Positions 45,104 to 52,738 of a stretch of 64,000 nucleotides of DNA are shown one piece after another. Position 1 is the stretch's first letter, and each line of letters starts with the position of its first letter. Position numbers and translations under genes: made by a program. Source of the stretch: RHLJ01 sp965247355 (GTDB lineage: Bacteria; Bacteroidota; Rhodothermia; Balneolales; Balneolaceae). Location: NCBI GenBank assembly GCA_965247355.1, contig OZ252011.1, positions 1,860,001-1,924,000 on the forward strand, given 5' to 3'. The notes under the pieces were generated by a model. The model was given only the letters and a program-made list of their open reading frames with translations. It did not search any database and was not told where the DNA came from.

Positions 45104-45457
45104 ATGAATCAAAAAACTTTCGAAAAAATTGATCCTTTGTTGGAAGGTTGGGCTAAGGAAAAAGGACTCATTGTTAGAAAAGAAGACCGAGATTTTGAAG
45201 TACGTCATATTTCGGTCATTGATGATTCGGGTGATAAATATGAGTTATTTATTACTCCGCCAAGTTTAGTTAATCGAATGACAGTATCAGTTGGTTTGAT
45301 TGAAAGAGGAACGAGAATGACACCAATCAAGGAAAAGAAGGAACTCCAAAAAACTTGGAAAACAGGTGTAAGAAATCTGAAATCTGTCTTGGATAACGCA
45401 TATCAAATGCTTGAAAATTGGATTCATAATGAAGGTCATTCACGTACTTTTGTTTAG
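45104..45457 (+). CDS. Cassette 13 hypothetical protein
   Basis: A 117-residue soluble alpha/beta protein with charged helices at both ends and a central beta region (DFEVRHISVIDDSGDKYELF, VNRMTVSVGLI). Starts nine bases after attC12. No domain recognised; the size and layout resemble small cassette proteins of unknown role. Confidence 0.62.
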   Translation: MNQKTFEKIDPLLEGWAKEKGLIVRKEDRDFEVRHISVIDDSGDKYELFITPPSLVNRMTVSVGLIERGTRMTPIKEKKELQKTWKTGVRNLKSVLDNAYQMLENWIHNEGHSRTFV

Positions 45458-45466
45458 CATCCGTGC

Positions 45467-45556
45467 ATATAACAAGCGTTTCAAGTCGGACTCGATTAGG
45501 GTTCGGAACTTAATAATTTTAACTCGACTCGCCGCTTAAACGCAGGGTCGTTAGCC
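45467..45556 (+). other. attC: attC site 13 (90 bp)
   Basis: R'' ATATAAC matches GTTATAT (11-base match GTTATATGCAC). Hybrid left arm AAGCGTTTCAAGTCGGACTCG, right arm ends AAACGCAGGG, R' GTTAGCC. Confidence 0.93.
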
Positions 45557-45560
45557 CACC

Positions 45561-46130
45561 ATGAAAACAAAAGTCATCATAGTATCAATTTTAGTTTTCG
45601 CTTCATTTTTACTTGTAGGAGCTTGGAAAGTTTTCTTAGGGCCATTTCCGTCTTTCAATTATCAATCTTTAGAAGTACCTGGTGGGATTAAGTTTTCGAA
45701 CTCAGGTTTATTTATCTCAGGACATGAAATGGGATATGATTCAATCTATGGGTATCTATATGATGCCGACAGAAATATCCTTTTTCATATGGACTCTTTT
45801 TTAATGGCAGGAAATTACGTTGAACATCAAACGGAAAACATAAATATAGAATCCAAATTCATAGATACTGATGATATCATAGTAAAAGATGTCAAATCTG
45901 ACACTTCCAATTTCGGCATCATCTATAGATATGTAATTACTGCAAAAAATATATCGAAAGAGTCTCGAGAATCACTTAAAGACATTACACTCTATGTAAC
46001 CTTTGAGTCATTAAAGGATTTCGGACTTTTTTCGGCACCTGATTATGTCAACTTCGTTTCATCATTAAATGACACTAGTGAAATTGAAAATCATTTATCT
46101 TTATTCGAAACTGCAAGCGCTTCAGAATAG
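45561..46130 (+). CDS. Cassette 14 exported or membrane-anchored protein
   Basis: A 189-residue protein with an N-terminal hydrophobic helix (residues 5-23, VIIVSILVFASFLLVGAW) acting as anchor or signal. The remainder is a beta-rich extracytoplasmic domain (IKFSNSGLFISGHEMGYDS, IIYRYVITAKNIS, ITLYVTFESL). The start codon is only five bases after the R' box of attC13, so there is no room for a ribosome-binding site outside the attC. No family recognised. Confidence 0.68.
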   Translation: MKTKVIIVSILVFASFLLVGAWKVFLGPFPSFNYQSLEVPGGIKFSNSGLFISGHEMGYDSIYGYLYDADRNILFHMDSFLMAGNYVEHQTENINIESKFIDTDDIIVKDVKSDTSNFGIIYRYVITAKNISKESRESLKDITLYVTFESLKDFGLFSAPDYVNFVSSLNDTSEIENHLSLFETASASE

Positions 46131-46138
46131 CTCTGGTG

Positions 46139-46262
46139 GGCTAACAAGCGTTTCAAGTCGGACGCAGGTAGAGTTCGCTGGAAAGCTTGTAGGCAATAAA
46201 ATTAATCCGTTACTTCAAACAAAAACTGAGACCTGCGCCGCTTAAACGCCGGGTCGTTAGCC
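46139..46262 (+). other. attC: attC site 14 (124 bp, long type)
   Basis: R'' GGCTAAC matches GTTAGCC with a 12-base extended match (GTTAGCCCACCA). R' GTTAGCC. Confidence 0.95.
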
Positions 46263-46272
46263 AACTTCATAC

Positions 46273-46752
46273 ATGGCATTTGAAACTGAAAATAGAAAAT
46301 TACTACTGGGATCTGTTATTGGGGCAGTAACAATAATAGGGTTATGGATTTTATCTGCTATTATAATCCTTAATGTATTTCCAGAACCAGAATCACATGG
46401 AACATTTGGTGATCTATTTGGAGCAATCAATGCTCTTTTTTCTGGTCTTGCTTTTTTAGGTGTGATAATTGCGATTATTCTACAAAAAAAGGAGTTAGAA
46501 GAGCAAAGAAAGGAAATAAGGGAATCGAGAAAAGCTCAAGAGTTGACTGCTAGTGCCTTGACAAAACAACTTGAATTACAAGTACTCCAAAATAAAATTG
46601 AAAGCTTAAATCTTTTAATATCGAGCATTAGCACTGAAATCACTCGTTTGTCAAGGGAGAATACGCAGTCAAGTAAAGAAAAGATTAAAGACCTCGAGAA
46701 TGAAAGAAGTACATTAGAAGCCAGACTTAAAACCTTGCTAATCGAAGACTAA
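46273..46752 (+). CDS. Cassette 15 gene A: two-helix membrane protein with coiled coil
   Basis: A 159-residue protein. Membrane helices at about residues 12-34 and 53-70 flank a short loop (EPESHGTFGDLFGAINALFSG, whose GTFGDLFGA is a motif shared by many bacterial membrane proteins near or resembling putative phage abortive-infection proteins). A long cytoplasmic coiled coil follows (KKELEEQRKEIRESRKAQ onward to the end). Its stop overlaps the next start (TAATG). First gene of a three-gene cassette. A defence role is a guess from the motif. Confidence 0.7.
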   Translation: MAFETENRKLLLGSVIGAVTIIGLWILSAIIILNVFPEPESHGTFGDLFGAINALFSGLAFLGVIIAIILQKKELEEQRKEIRESRKAQELTASALTKQLELQVLQNKIESLNLLISSISTEITRLSRENTQSSKEKIKDLENERSTLEARLKTLLIED

Positions 46753-47024
46753 TGAATAAAACAAATAGTGTCCTATCAAAAAAAGCATTCGGAATTTTGC
46801 AGTCTATAGAAAAGATTGGCAAATGGGGTGATTTTCCATCCGTTGAATTTGGAGAGGATGTAAATAAACTCATTAACAAGGCAAAAGAAGAAAATCCCGA
46901 TATCTCTGAATTACTGCCTGAGCCAGTGACGTTTTATGATGATGAATTCAGACCTGGAACTGACTGTACATTTGGTGAAATTCATTCTCGACTAAGTCAA
47001 ATTTACCAAATGCTAAGTGAGTAG
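46752..47024 (+). CDS. Cassette 15 gene B: small soluble protein
   Basis: A 90-residue acidic protein coupled to gene A by a one-base overlap. Helical with a Pro-rich central stretch (SELLPEPVTFYDDEFRPG) and no membrane segment. Its place between two membrane/coiled-coil proteins suggests a cytoplasmic partner. No family recognised. Confidence 0.65.
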   Translation: MNKTNSVLSKKAFGILQSIEKIGKWGDFPSVEFGEDVNKLINKAKEENPDISELLPEPVTFYDDEFRPGTDCTFGEIHSRLSQIYQMLSE

Positions 47025-47025
47025 C

Positions 47026-47949
47026 ATGAATTCTAATTGGTTTGAAAAATTCGAAATTGTTATTGATAAGTTAAGTGTAGACGCGATTTTCTCTGCCCTT
47101 TTAGCTTCATTAATATTTGTTCTAGGATGGATAATTCAAATAATTGTTGAAAAACGAAAAGAGAAGAAAAGACTTAAACAAAGAACAAGTTTTTTAAGGG
47201 AATCAATTAGCTCAAATATTCCATTACTTGAAAAACAATCTGATAAATTTGAAAATCTGTCCAGAGAATTGGATGATTTATCTAAAAGAAATTTTAGTCT
47301 TGAAATTGTCACTGATCTAAGTTTTGCATTTTATAGTCCTAATATTATCGAAGATTTCCACAGCTTCATTGAAAAGAATGAAAACGAGAGTTATAAAGTA
47401 ATAAAAGAGCTAAGCGGTTCAATTAATGGTGTTATAAAGCAACAAGAACATCTTAAGTCTAATTATTCTGATTTTCGTGATCATTCCTCATATAATGAGA
47501 AGGAATGGAATGATTATGTCAATCAAATCTTCCGCTTAAATGATGAATTGATATCAGAATATTATGAAGAAGGAGAAGAAGACGATTTCTTTAAAAAGTT
47601 CAATGACATAATTTATGAATGGCTGCAGGAAAGGGACGATGCAAATACCACACATATCTTTAACAGTTTAATCAATCCTCTTAGAGATCATTGCCAAGAA
47701 AACTTACCCGATGCAAGAGCTCGTAAAATTTTACCCTATTTACATGGAGCGACACATGCTTACGAGAATATTGTTGATAATCGGAAATTGTATCAAAAAG
47801 TTTTTAATAGAGATTCTAAACAATTAATAAAGTATAAAAGTAGATTAGAGTCTGTTGTAGAGACAATAGATGAAAATCTTAGACCATTTCGTTGGCTAAC
47901 AAAGCGTTTTAAGCGGACTCGTCCAAAACCTAAATCCTTAAAAGAGTAA
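47026..47949 (+). CDS. Cassette 15 gene C: membrane-anchored helical protein ending in attC
   Basis: A 307-residue protein from ATG 47026 (one base after the stop of gene B; a GTG at 47017 is also possible). A membrane helix lies near residues 21-39 (IFSALLASLIFVLGWIIQI), followed by a basic stretch and a long all-helical, partly coiled-coil cytoplasmic part. The final 18 or so residues (WLTKRFKRTRPKPKSLKE) are encoded by the left half of attC15, so the recombination site is coding. Domain family not recognised. With genes A and B it forms a membrane complex candidate. Confidence 0.7.
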   Translation: MNSNWFEKFEIVIDKLSVDAIFSALLASLIFVLGWIIQIIVEKRKEKKRLKQRTSFLRESISSNIPLLEKQSDKFENLSRELDDLSKRNFSLEIVTDLSFAFYSPNIIEDFHSFIEKNENESYKVIKELSGSINGVIKQQEHLKSNYSDFRDHSSYNEKEWNDYVNQIFRLNDELISEYYEEGEEDDFFKKFNDIIYEWLQERDDANTTHIFNSLINPLRDHCQENLPDARARKILPYLHGATHAYENIVDNRKLYQKVFNRDSKQLIKYKSRLESVVETIDENLRPFRWLTKRFKRTRPKPKSLKE

Positions 47950-47983
47950 TTAGACTCGCCGCTTAAACGCAGGGTCGTTAGGT
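47894..47983 (+). other. attC: attC site 15 (90 bp, overlaps coding sequence)
   Basis: R'' GGCTAAC, left arm AAAGCGTTTTAAGCGGACTC with an extra A compared with other sites, right arm CTCGCCGCTTAAACGCAGGG, R' GTTAGGT. The left 56 bases are translated as the C-terminus of gene C. Confidence 0.92.
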
Positions 47984-48003
47984 AACCCATTTAAAATCGA
48001 GAA

Positions 48004-48300
48004 ATGAAGGACTTCTTTTCAAAACCACTTCCCTTTATCTTTCTAAATATTCTTGGGTTTATCGCACTTCGATATTTAAATATTATTACAATCTTTCTAA
48101 ATGGGATCGGTCCGAATGATAAATATTCCTTTTTTGATTACCTGTTTATTTTTTTAGTTCAGATTAGCTGGAATATTTATTTGATGGTTAAGAATAAACA
48201 GAATAAAAAGTTTAAATATTATGTGAGCATAATTCTATTACTATTACTTTATTTACTTGGTCACTGGTCAATTTTACCACAATTCATTGTGCCAATTTAA
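48004..48300 (+). CDS. Cassette 16 small polytopic membrane protein
   Basis: A 98-residue protein with about three hydrophobic helices (residues about 9-33, 42-61 and 72-95) and a Lys-rich loop (KNKQNKKFK) between the last two. Starts 20 bases after attC15. No family recognised. Confidence 0.65.
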   Translation: MKDFFSKPLPFIFLNILGFIALRYLNIITIFLNGIGPNDKYSFFDYLFIFLVQISWNIYLMVKNKQNKKFKYYVSIILLLLLYLLGHWSILPQFIVPI

Positions 48301-48311
48301 AATGTCTGGTT

Positions 48312-48434
48312 ACCTAACAAGCGTTTCAATCGGACGCAGACGTAATGCGAACAACCACTTGTGGGCAAAGAAATTAATCCGTTACTTCAATTAAAAACCA
48401 ATCTCTGCGCCGCTTAAACGCAGGGTCGTTATAC
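48312..48434 (+). other. attC: attC site 16 (123 bp, variant long type)
   Basis: R'' ACCTAAC matches GTTAGGT (11-base match). Left arm AAGCGTTTCAATCGGACGCAG, variant loop, right arm CTGCGCCGCTTAAACGCAGGG, R' GTTATAC. Confidence 0.93.
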
Positions 48435-48450
48435 GCTAAAACCAATAGTC

Positions 48451-49074
48451 ATGAAGAGAATCACAACAACCTTATTAATTTTATTTATAGCAACAGCACA
48501 ATTTAGTTGTTCAGACAATCCAACAGATTCATCCGAAAATGAATTTTATACTAAATCCATTGAGAGAACTGCTGACAATGAATTTGAACAAGAGCTTATT
48601 GAAAAAGCAGAGGCAGAATACCCACCACGTGACAGCGTATTAGCAGCTGTTTTTCCCTGGCAACATGACTTGATTCCCGAAACTGAGTATTGGTGGTATT
48701 CAAGATTTGATGGAGTATACCTACCTTTTGCAATAACAATTGACGCTATTTCATACTATGAAAATTTTATCGATTCACTTGCTTCAAAAGAGCAAGATGA
48801 TTTTTATAAAACAGCAGATTTTGAATATGAAGCTCAAGTGAGTTTTCATACATCAATTAATATTTATGAACTTGGGTATACCAATCCAACATCAGAACAC
48901 TTGCTTGGTTCTTTTGAGGAGGTTTATGTGGTGGAAATGAGTTTAGGATTTCGTTATGACTGTGGTGATGATTGCCTCTTGAGTACTGGTAAAAAACGAG
49001 TAGTTGTTTTCGACAATAATGGGACTCTTTTGGAAATATTTTATGACGGTATTTCAATAACAGCGGTAACGTAA
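48451..49074 (+). CDS. Cassette 17 lipoprotein (copy 2 of cassette 5)
   Basis: A 207-residue lipoprotein identical to that of 40968-41591. The whole 783-base cassette, including non-coding ends and attC body, is the same at 40946-41728 and 48429-49211. Identity at this level implies a recent duplication within the array. Confidence 0.75.
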   Translation: MKRITTTLLILFIATAQFSCSDNPTDSSENEFYTKSIERTADNEFEQELIEKAEAEYPPRDSVLAAVFPWQHDLIPETEYWWYSRFDGVYLPFAITIDAISYYENFIDSLASKEQDDFYKTADFEYEAQVSFHTSINIYELGYTNPTSEHLLGSFEEVYVVEMSLGFRYDCGDDCLLSTGKKRVVVFDNNGTLLEIFYDGISITAVT

Positions 49075-49093
49075 AGCCTTTTAATACAGTAGC

Positions 49094-49217
49094 GTATAAC
49101 AAGCGTTTCAAGTCGGACGCAGGTAGGGTTCGCCGGAAAGCTTGTGGACAATAAAAATATTCAGTTACTTCAACAAAAACCGAAAACCTGCGCCGCTTAA
49201 ACGCCGGGTCGTTAGGT
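49094..49217 (+). other. attC: attC site 17 (124 bp, long type)
   Basis: Same body as attC5; R'' GTATAAC, R' GTTAGGT, which opens the large terminal cassette. Confidence 0.95.
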
Positions 49218-49389
49218 ACCGGGGCATTCAGACTTCTAACTTGACATTTTTTTGTTTTTTGTACACACTTAAGCATTAAGTCCTTAATAAAATTCCAATT
49301 TACCTAAACGCTGGACAAGAATAAATGGCACGGTAGGTTTTAGGCAGTTCTGCTGTGCGATATAATAATTAACCAAACGAGAGAATGCC
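49218..49389 (+). promoter_or_regulatory. Leader of terminal cassette with possible promoter
   Basis: 172 bases between attC17 and the first gene, far longer than the 5-23 base leaders of the other cassettes. It holds TTGACA at 49241-49246 and TATAAT at 49361-49366, but they are not correctly spaced with each other. A cassette-borne promoter is likely but not pinned down. Confidence 0.35.
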
Positions 49390-50169
49390 ATGAAAAAACA
49401 ATCATCTTTTCTTTTCCTCCTTTTTTCTTTAACGCTGCTGCCTGTAATAGCATGGGCTCAAATTGATCTTACCAGTACAGGTCACGTTACATTGAATAAT
49501 AATTTAACGGTAGATGGTTTTTCCGCCATTGGTACTTCCCCTAATTACCAGTATAAATTAAGGGTGATTATGAGTGGAACGGCAGGTTCGTTATATGGGA
49601 TCCGGTCTGAAAGTTCTGGGGGATCGGGTACTATAGTTAATTACGGATTATATGGCAGGGCTACCTCGTCAGGTTATACCAATTATGGGGTATATGGCTA
49701 TGCATCAGGGGGGGCTAACAATTGGGCCGGATATTTTAATGGCAGTGTATACACCACTGGAAGTTATCAGTCCTCGGATCAGCGGTTCAAAAAAAACATC
49801 ACCCCTGTTAATACAGGTGATATCCTGTCAAAAATAGGGCAATTGGAGCCGGTACGTTATCAGTTTTTAAGTGAACCAGAACTTCGTGAAAATCGCCTGC
49901 CTGCAATAAAGACAAGGGTCGGAAATCACATAGGTTTAATTGCCCAAAACGTAGAACAAATATTCCCTGAATTTGTGATTGATGTGGCTCAGCCTTTGGA
50001 GAATGAACAGGGAGAAATTGGTGAAAATCCTGAAATCGTAGTTACCAAAGCCATTAATTACCAGGAACTGACGGTAGCATTACTGGCAGCTGTGCAAAAA
50101 CAACAAGCCGAATTGGAAACATTAAAAGCTGAAGTAGAGGAATTGAAAACTCAATTAGAAGAGAGGTAA
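49390..50169 (+). CDS. Cassette 18 gene A: secreted S74 intramolecular-chaperone protein
   Basis: A 259-residue protein with a Sec signal peptide (residues 1-23, ending AWA). A Gly/Ser/Tyr-rich beta region of about 100 residues follows (YGLYGRATSSGYTNYGVYG). A C-terminal peptidase S74/endosialidase chaperone domain then begins SSDQRFKKNITP, with S129 and K134 spaced as the self-cleaving Ser/Lys dyad, and includes VGNHIGLIAQNVEQIFPEF. A leucine-zipper tail closes the protein. S74 domains trimerise and release beta-helical fibres in phage tail spikes; here the carrier is a bacterial exported protein. Confidence 0.88.
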   Translation: MKKQSSFLFLLFSLTLLPVIAWAQIDLTSTGHVTLNNNLTVDGFSAIGTSPNYQYKLRVIMSGTAGSLYGIRSESSGGSGTIVNYGLYGRATSSGYTNYGVYGYASGGANNWAGYFNGSVYTTGSYQSSDQRFKKNITPVNTGDILSKIGQLEPVRYQFLSEPELRENRLPAIKTRVGNHIGLIAQNVEQIFPEFVIDVAQPLENEQGEIGENPEIVVTKAINYQELTVALLAAVQKQQAELETLKAEVEELKTQLEER

Positions 50170-50173
50170 TGTT

Positions 50174-50752
50174 ATGAAACGTACATTGTTAAATTTGGAG
50201 CATTATAAGCCAAAACTATTTGTTATTGGTTTATTACTTACTGTACCGTTTATATTGGGCAGTGGTTGTAATACAGATGCTGATCTTGAAGAAACAGAAG
50301 CTTTAGCTAACACTACCTGGAGGCTTGATTATATTCAAGCCGAAGAAGGGAATGTATTTCCAGACCATGAAAACAGTAAGTGGGAACCGGAAATGCAAGG
50401 CTATGCCTATTACCTTGATTTTGTAGGAGAGGATACTATAACAACTACACCTGATGAATTTGAATTACGAAATGCATGTACACTTGCTTTCGGAGATTAT
50501 GAGATAACATTGAAAGACTCAATACAGATTTCATGGACAGATATAACTACTCCCAGAGGGCCACATTGTAGTCGCTATACAGAATTTCTGGGAATGGTAG
50601 CTAACGCTGTTACTTTTTTTAGACAAGATGACACATTACAACTGAATGTGAAAGGTTTTGAAGCAACTCAACCGTCTGAAAAAAGCTGGGCAAAAAGTAT
50701 GCTATCCTTTAGTAGGATTACAGAAATGAAAACTAAAAGGGAAAAGTCATGA
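50174..50752 (+). CDS. Cassette 18 gene B: lipoprotein
   Basis: A 192-residue protein. An N-terminal basic stretch and hydrophobic segment (LFVIGLLLTVPFILGSG) end at Cys32 in GSGCNTDAD, a plausible lipoprotein site. The rest resembles a small lipocalin-like or META-like beta domain (NTTWRLDYIQAEEG, MQGYAYYLDFVGED, YEITLKDSIQISW). It starts four bases after gene A and overlaps the subtilisin start by four bases (ATGA), so all three are one operon. Function unknown. Confidence 0.72.
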   Translation: MKRTLLNLEHYKPKLFVIGLLLTVPFILGSGCNTDADLEETEALANTTWRLDYIQAEEGNVFPDHENSKWEPEMQGYAYYLDFVGEDTITTTPDEFELRNACTLAFGDYEITLKDSIQISWTDITTPRGPHCSRYTEFLGMVANAVTFFRQDDTLQLNVKGFEATQPSEKSWAKSMLSFSRITEMKTKREKS

Positions 50753-52698
50753 AAAAAAGTACATACAAATCTTTGTTGCTTTTGATACTTTCGGTAATAC
50801 TATATATACCAGCTCTTTCTCAACAACCGGCATACAAGGAAGGAGAGCTTTTGGTAAAATTTGCACCCAACCAAACAGCCCGTTCTGTATTATCGGAAAA
50901 CAGATTTTCAGAAATGAACGTTAAGATTAAAGAACATTATCCAAATTTAGAAGTGTGGCTACTTTCTTATGAAGATCCTTCACGTACAAACCGGGAATTA
51001 TTGGAGCGGGTAAAGGAAGATTTCCGGATTAAATCTGTACAATTTAACCACCAAGTAACACTACGGACCACAATTCCCAACGATCAATATTTTGGTAACC
51101 AATGGAGCCTACGTAATACCGGACAAACAGGGGGAACGACAGGTGCAGATATTTCAGCTACTGATGCATGGAATATTACTACTGGAGTTAGTGGAAATAC
51201 CTCTTTGGGAGACGAAATTATTACTGCCGTTGTTGATGATGGGTTCGATCTTGATCACGAAGATTTAGGTTTTACTAATTTAGTATACAATGTATCAATT
51301 GACTCAGAGAATCCAGCAGATATGCCAGTAGGTGATCATGGTACTGCTATAGCTGGGATAATTGGAGCACAAGGTGATAATACAGATGGTATTACGGGTA
51401 TAGGTTGGAATACCACTGTACTTCCAATCGGAGATGTATATGATTCTGATACATTGATTTTTGAAGATAATGTGATAGCCTCTTATGAATATATTCTTGA
51501 TTTACGTAAGCAATATAATCAAACGAATGGCCAAGAAGGCTTGTATATTGTTGCCACCAATTCTTCATTTGGATTGGGCGCTTATGGAGCAAACCCTACC
51601 TATCACCAAGTTTGGTGCGATTCATATGATTCTTTGGGAGTACATGGCATTCTAAATATTGCGGCAACAGCTAATTATAATGTTGACATAGATCAAGTTT
51701 CCGATGTTCCCACTGCTTGCGAAAGCGACTACTTTATTAGTGTAACGAATACAGATGACAATGATAATAAATACAATGGACCATCTGGTGGTGCTGGGTG
51801 GGGAGCTACAACAATAGATTTGGGAGCCCCTGGCGAATTGATATTTTCGACAGTTCCAGATGATAATTATGGCGATTATAATGTATTTGGTCCCATTTCT
51901 GGAACATCCTATGCAACTCCACATGTCACAGGAACTATTCCATTAATCTATTCTATTTTACCTCAGGATTTGCTTACCTATTATAAAACGAACCCTGCCC
52001 AAGCTCCATTAGATATCAAAACCACTATTTTGAATTCTGTTGACCCGAATACCTCACTGCAAGCCTATCCCACGGTCACGGAAGGGCGGCTCAATGTATT
52101 CAATGCACTGAAAAATAGTATAGAAAATTATGGTGCCGATTTGGGTCTTGGAATGAACCAGGTTACACTTACTGATGAGATAACTATTCAGAATCCTAAT
52201 ACCAAATTTACATTACACTCTGATTTATTACTGCATGATGACATTAGTTTTGCTTCAGGTTCTAACCTCACCATAGAATCCGAAAGCGGAACTGTAAACA
52301 TTGCTGCCGCCAGCGGCACAATCACCATTGGCGGACCGGGTGGTGCTTTTAAAATAGCCGGAGGTAATAACTCAGGGGAAGAAGATTCTGATGATGAAGG
52401 AAGCGGTGACACCGAAAACCCGCAAACGGTTCCTCAGCAATTTATGCTCTCCAACAACTACCCTAACCCTTTTAACCCAACCACGGTAATAAGCTATCAA
52501 CTACCCGTAACTAGCCAGGTAACGTTGAGAGTATTCGACATGTTGGGGCGGGAAGTGGCCACACTGGTTAATGATGTAGTTCCAGCCGGGCAACATGAAG
52601 TTCATTTTGATGCTTCCAATCTTTCTTCCGGCCTCTACATCTATCACCTACAAGCTGGGGAGTTTCTGCAAACTAAAAAGATGATGTTGATTAAATAA
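50749..52698 (+). CDS. Cassette 18 gene C: T9SS-secreted subtilisin-like protease
   Basis: A 649-residue S8 peptidase. Signal peptide 1-24; an N-terminal prodomain-like region at about 30-105 (GELLVKFAPNQTARSV). The catalytic triad is D163 (AVVDDGFDLDHEDL), H197 (GDHGTAIAG) and S387 (GTSYATPHVTG). A beta/Gly-rich linker with an acidic stretch (GEEDSDDEGSGDTE) follows, then a type A T9SS sorting domain at about 560-649 (NNYPNPFNPTTVISYQLP, LGREVATL, SGLYIYHLQAG). It should be exported, then anchored or released at the cell surface. An unusually large protein for an integron cassette. Confidence 0.92.
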   Translation: MKKSTYKSLLLLILSVILYIPALSQQPAYKEGELLVKFAPNQTARSVLSENRFSEMNVKIKEHYPNLEVWLLSYEDPSRTNRELLERVKEDFRIKSVQFNHQVTLRTTIPNDQYFGNQWSLRNTGQTGGTTGADISATDAWNITTGVSGNTSLGDEIITAVVDDGFDLDHEDLGFTNLVYNVSIDSENPADMPVGDHGTAIAGIIGAQGDNTDGITGIGWNTTVLPIGDVYDSDTLIFEDNVIASYEYILDLRKQYNQTNGQEGLYIVATNSSFGLGAYGANPTYHQVWCDSYDSLGVHGILNIAATANYNVDIDQVSDVPTACESDYFISVTNTDDNDNKYNGPSGGAGWGATTIDLGAPGELIFSTVPDDNYGDYNVFGPISGTSYATPHVTGTIPLIYSILPQDLLTYYKTNPAQAPLDIKTTILNSVDPNTSLQAYPTVTEGRLNVFNALKNSIENYGADLGLGMNQVTLTDEITIQNPNTKFTLHSDLLLHDDISFASGSNLTIESESGTVNIAAASGTITIGGPGGAFKIAGGNNSGEEDSDDEGSGDTENPQTVPQQFMLSNNYPNPFNPTTVISYQLPVTSQVTLRVFDMLGREVATLVNDVVPAGQHEVHFDASNLSSGLYIYHLQAGEFLQTKKMMLIK

Positions 52699-52738
52699 AA
52701 AAATGACAAGTGCTAAAATCATTGCCTGAATGCCCCGT

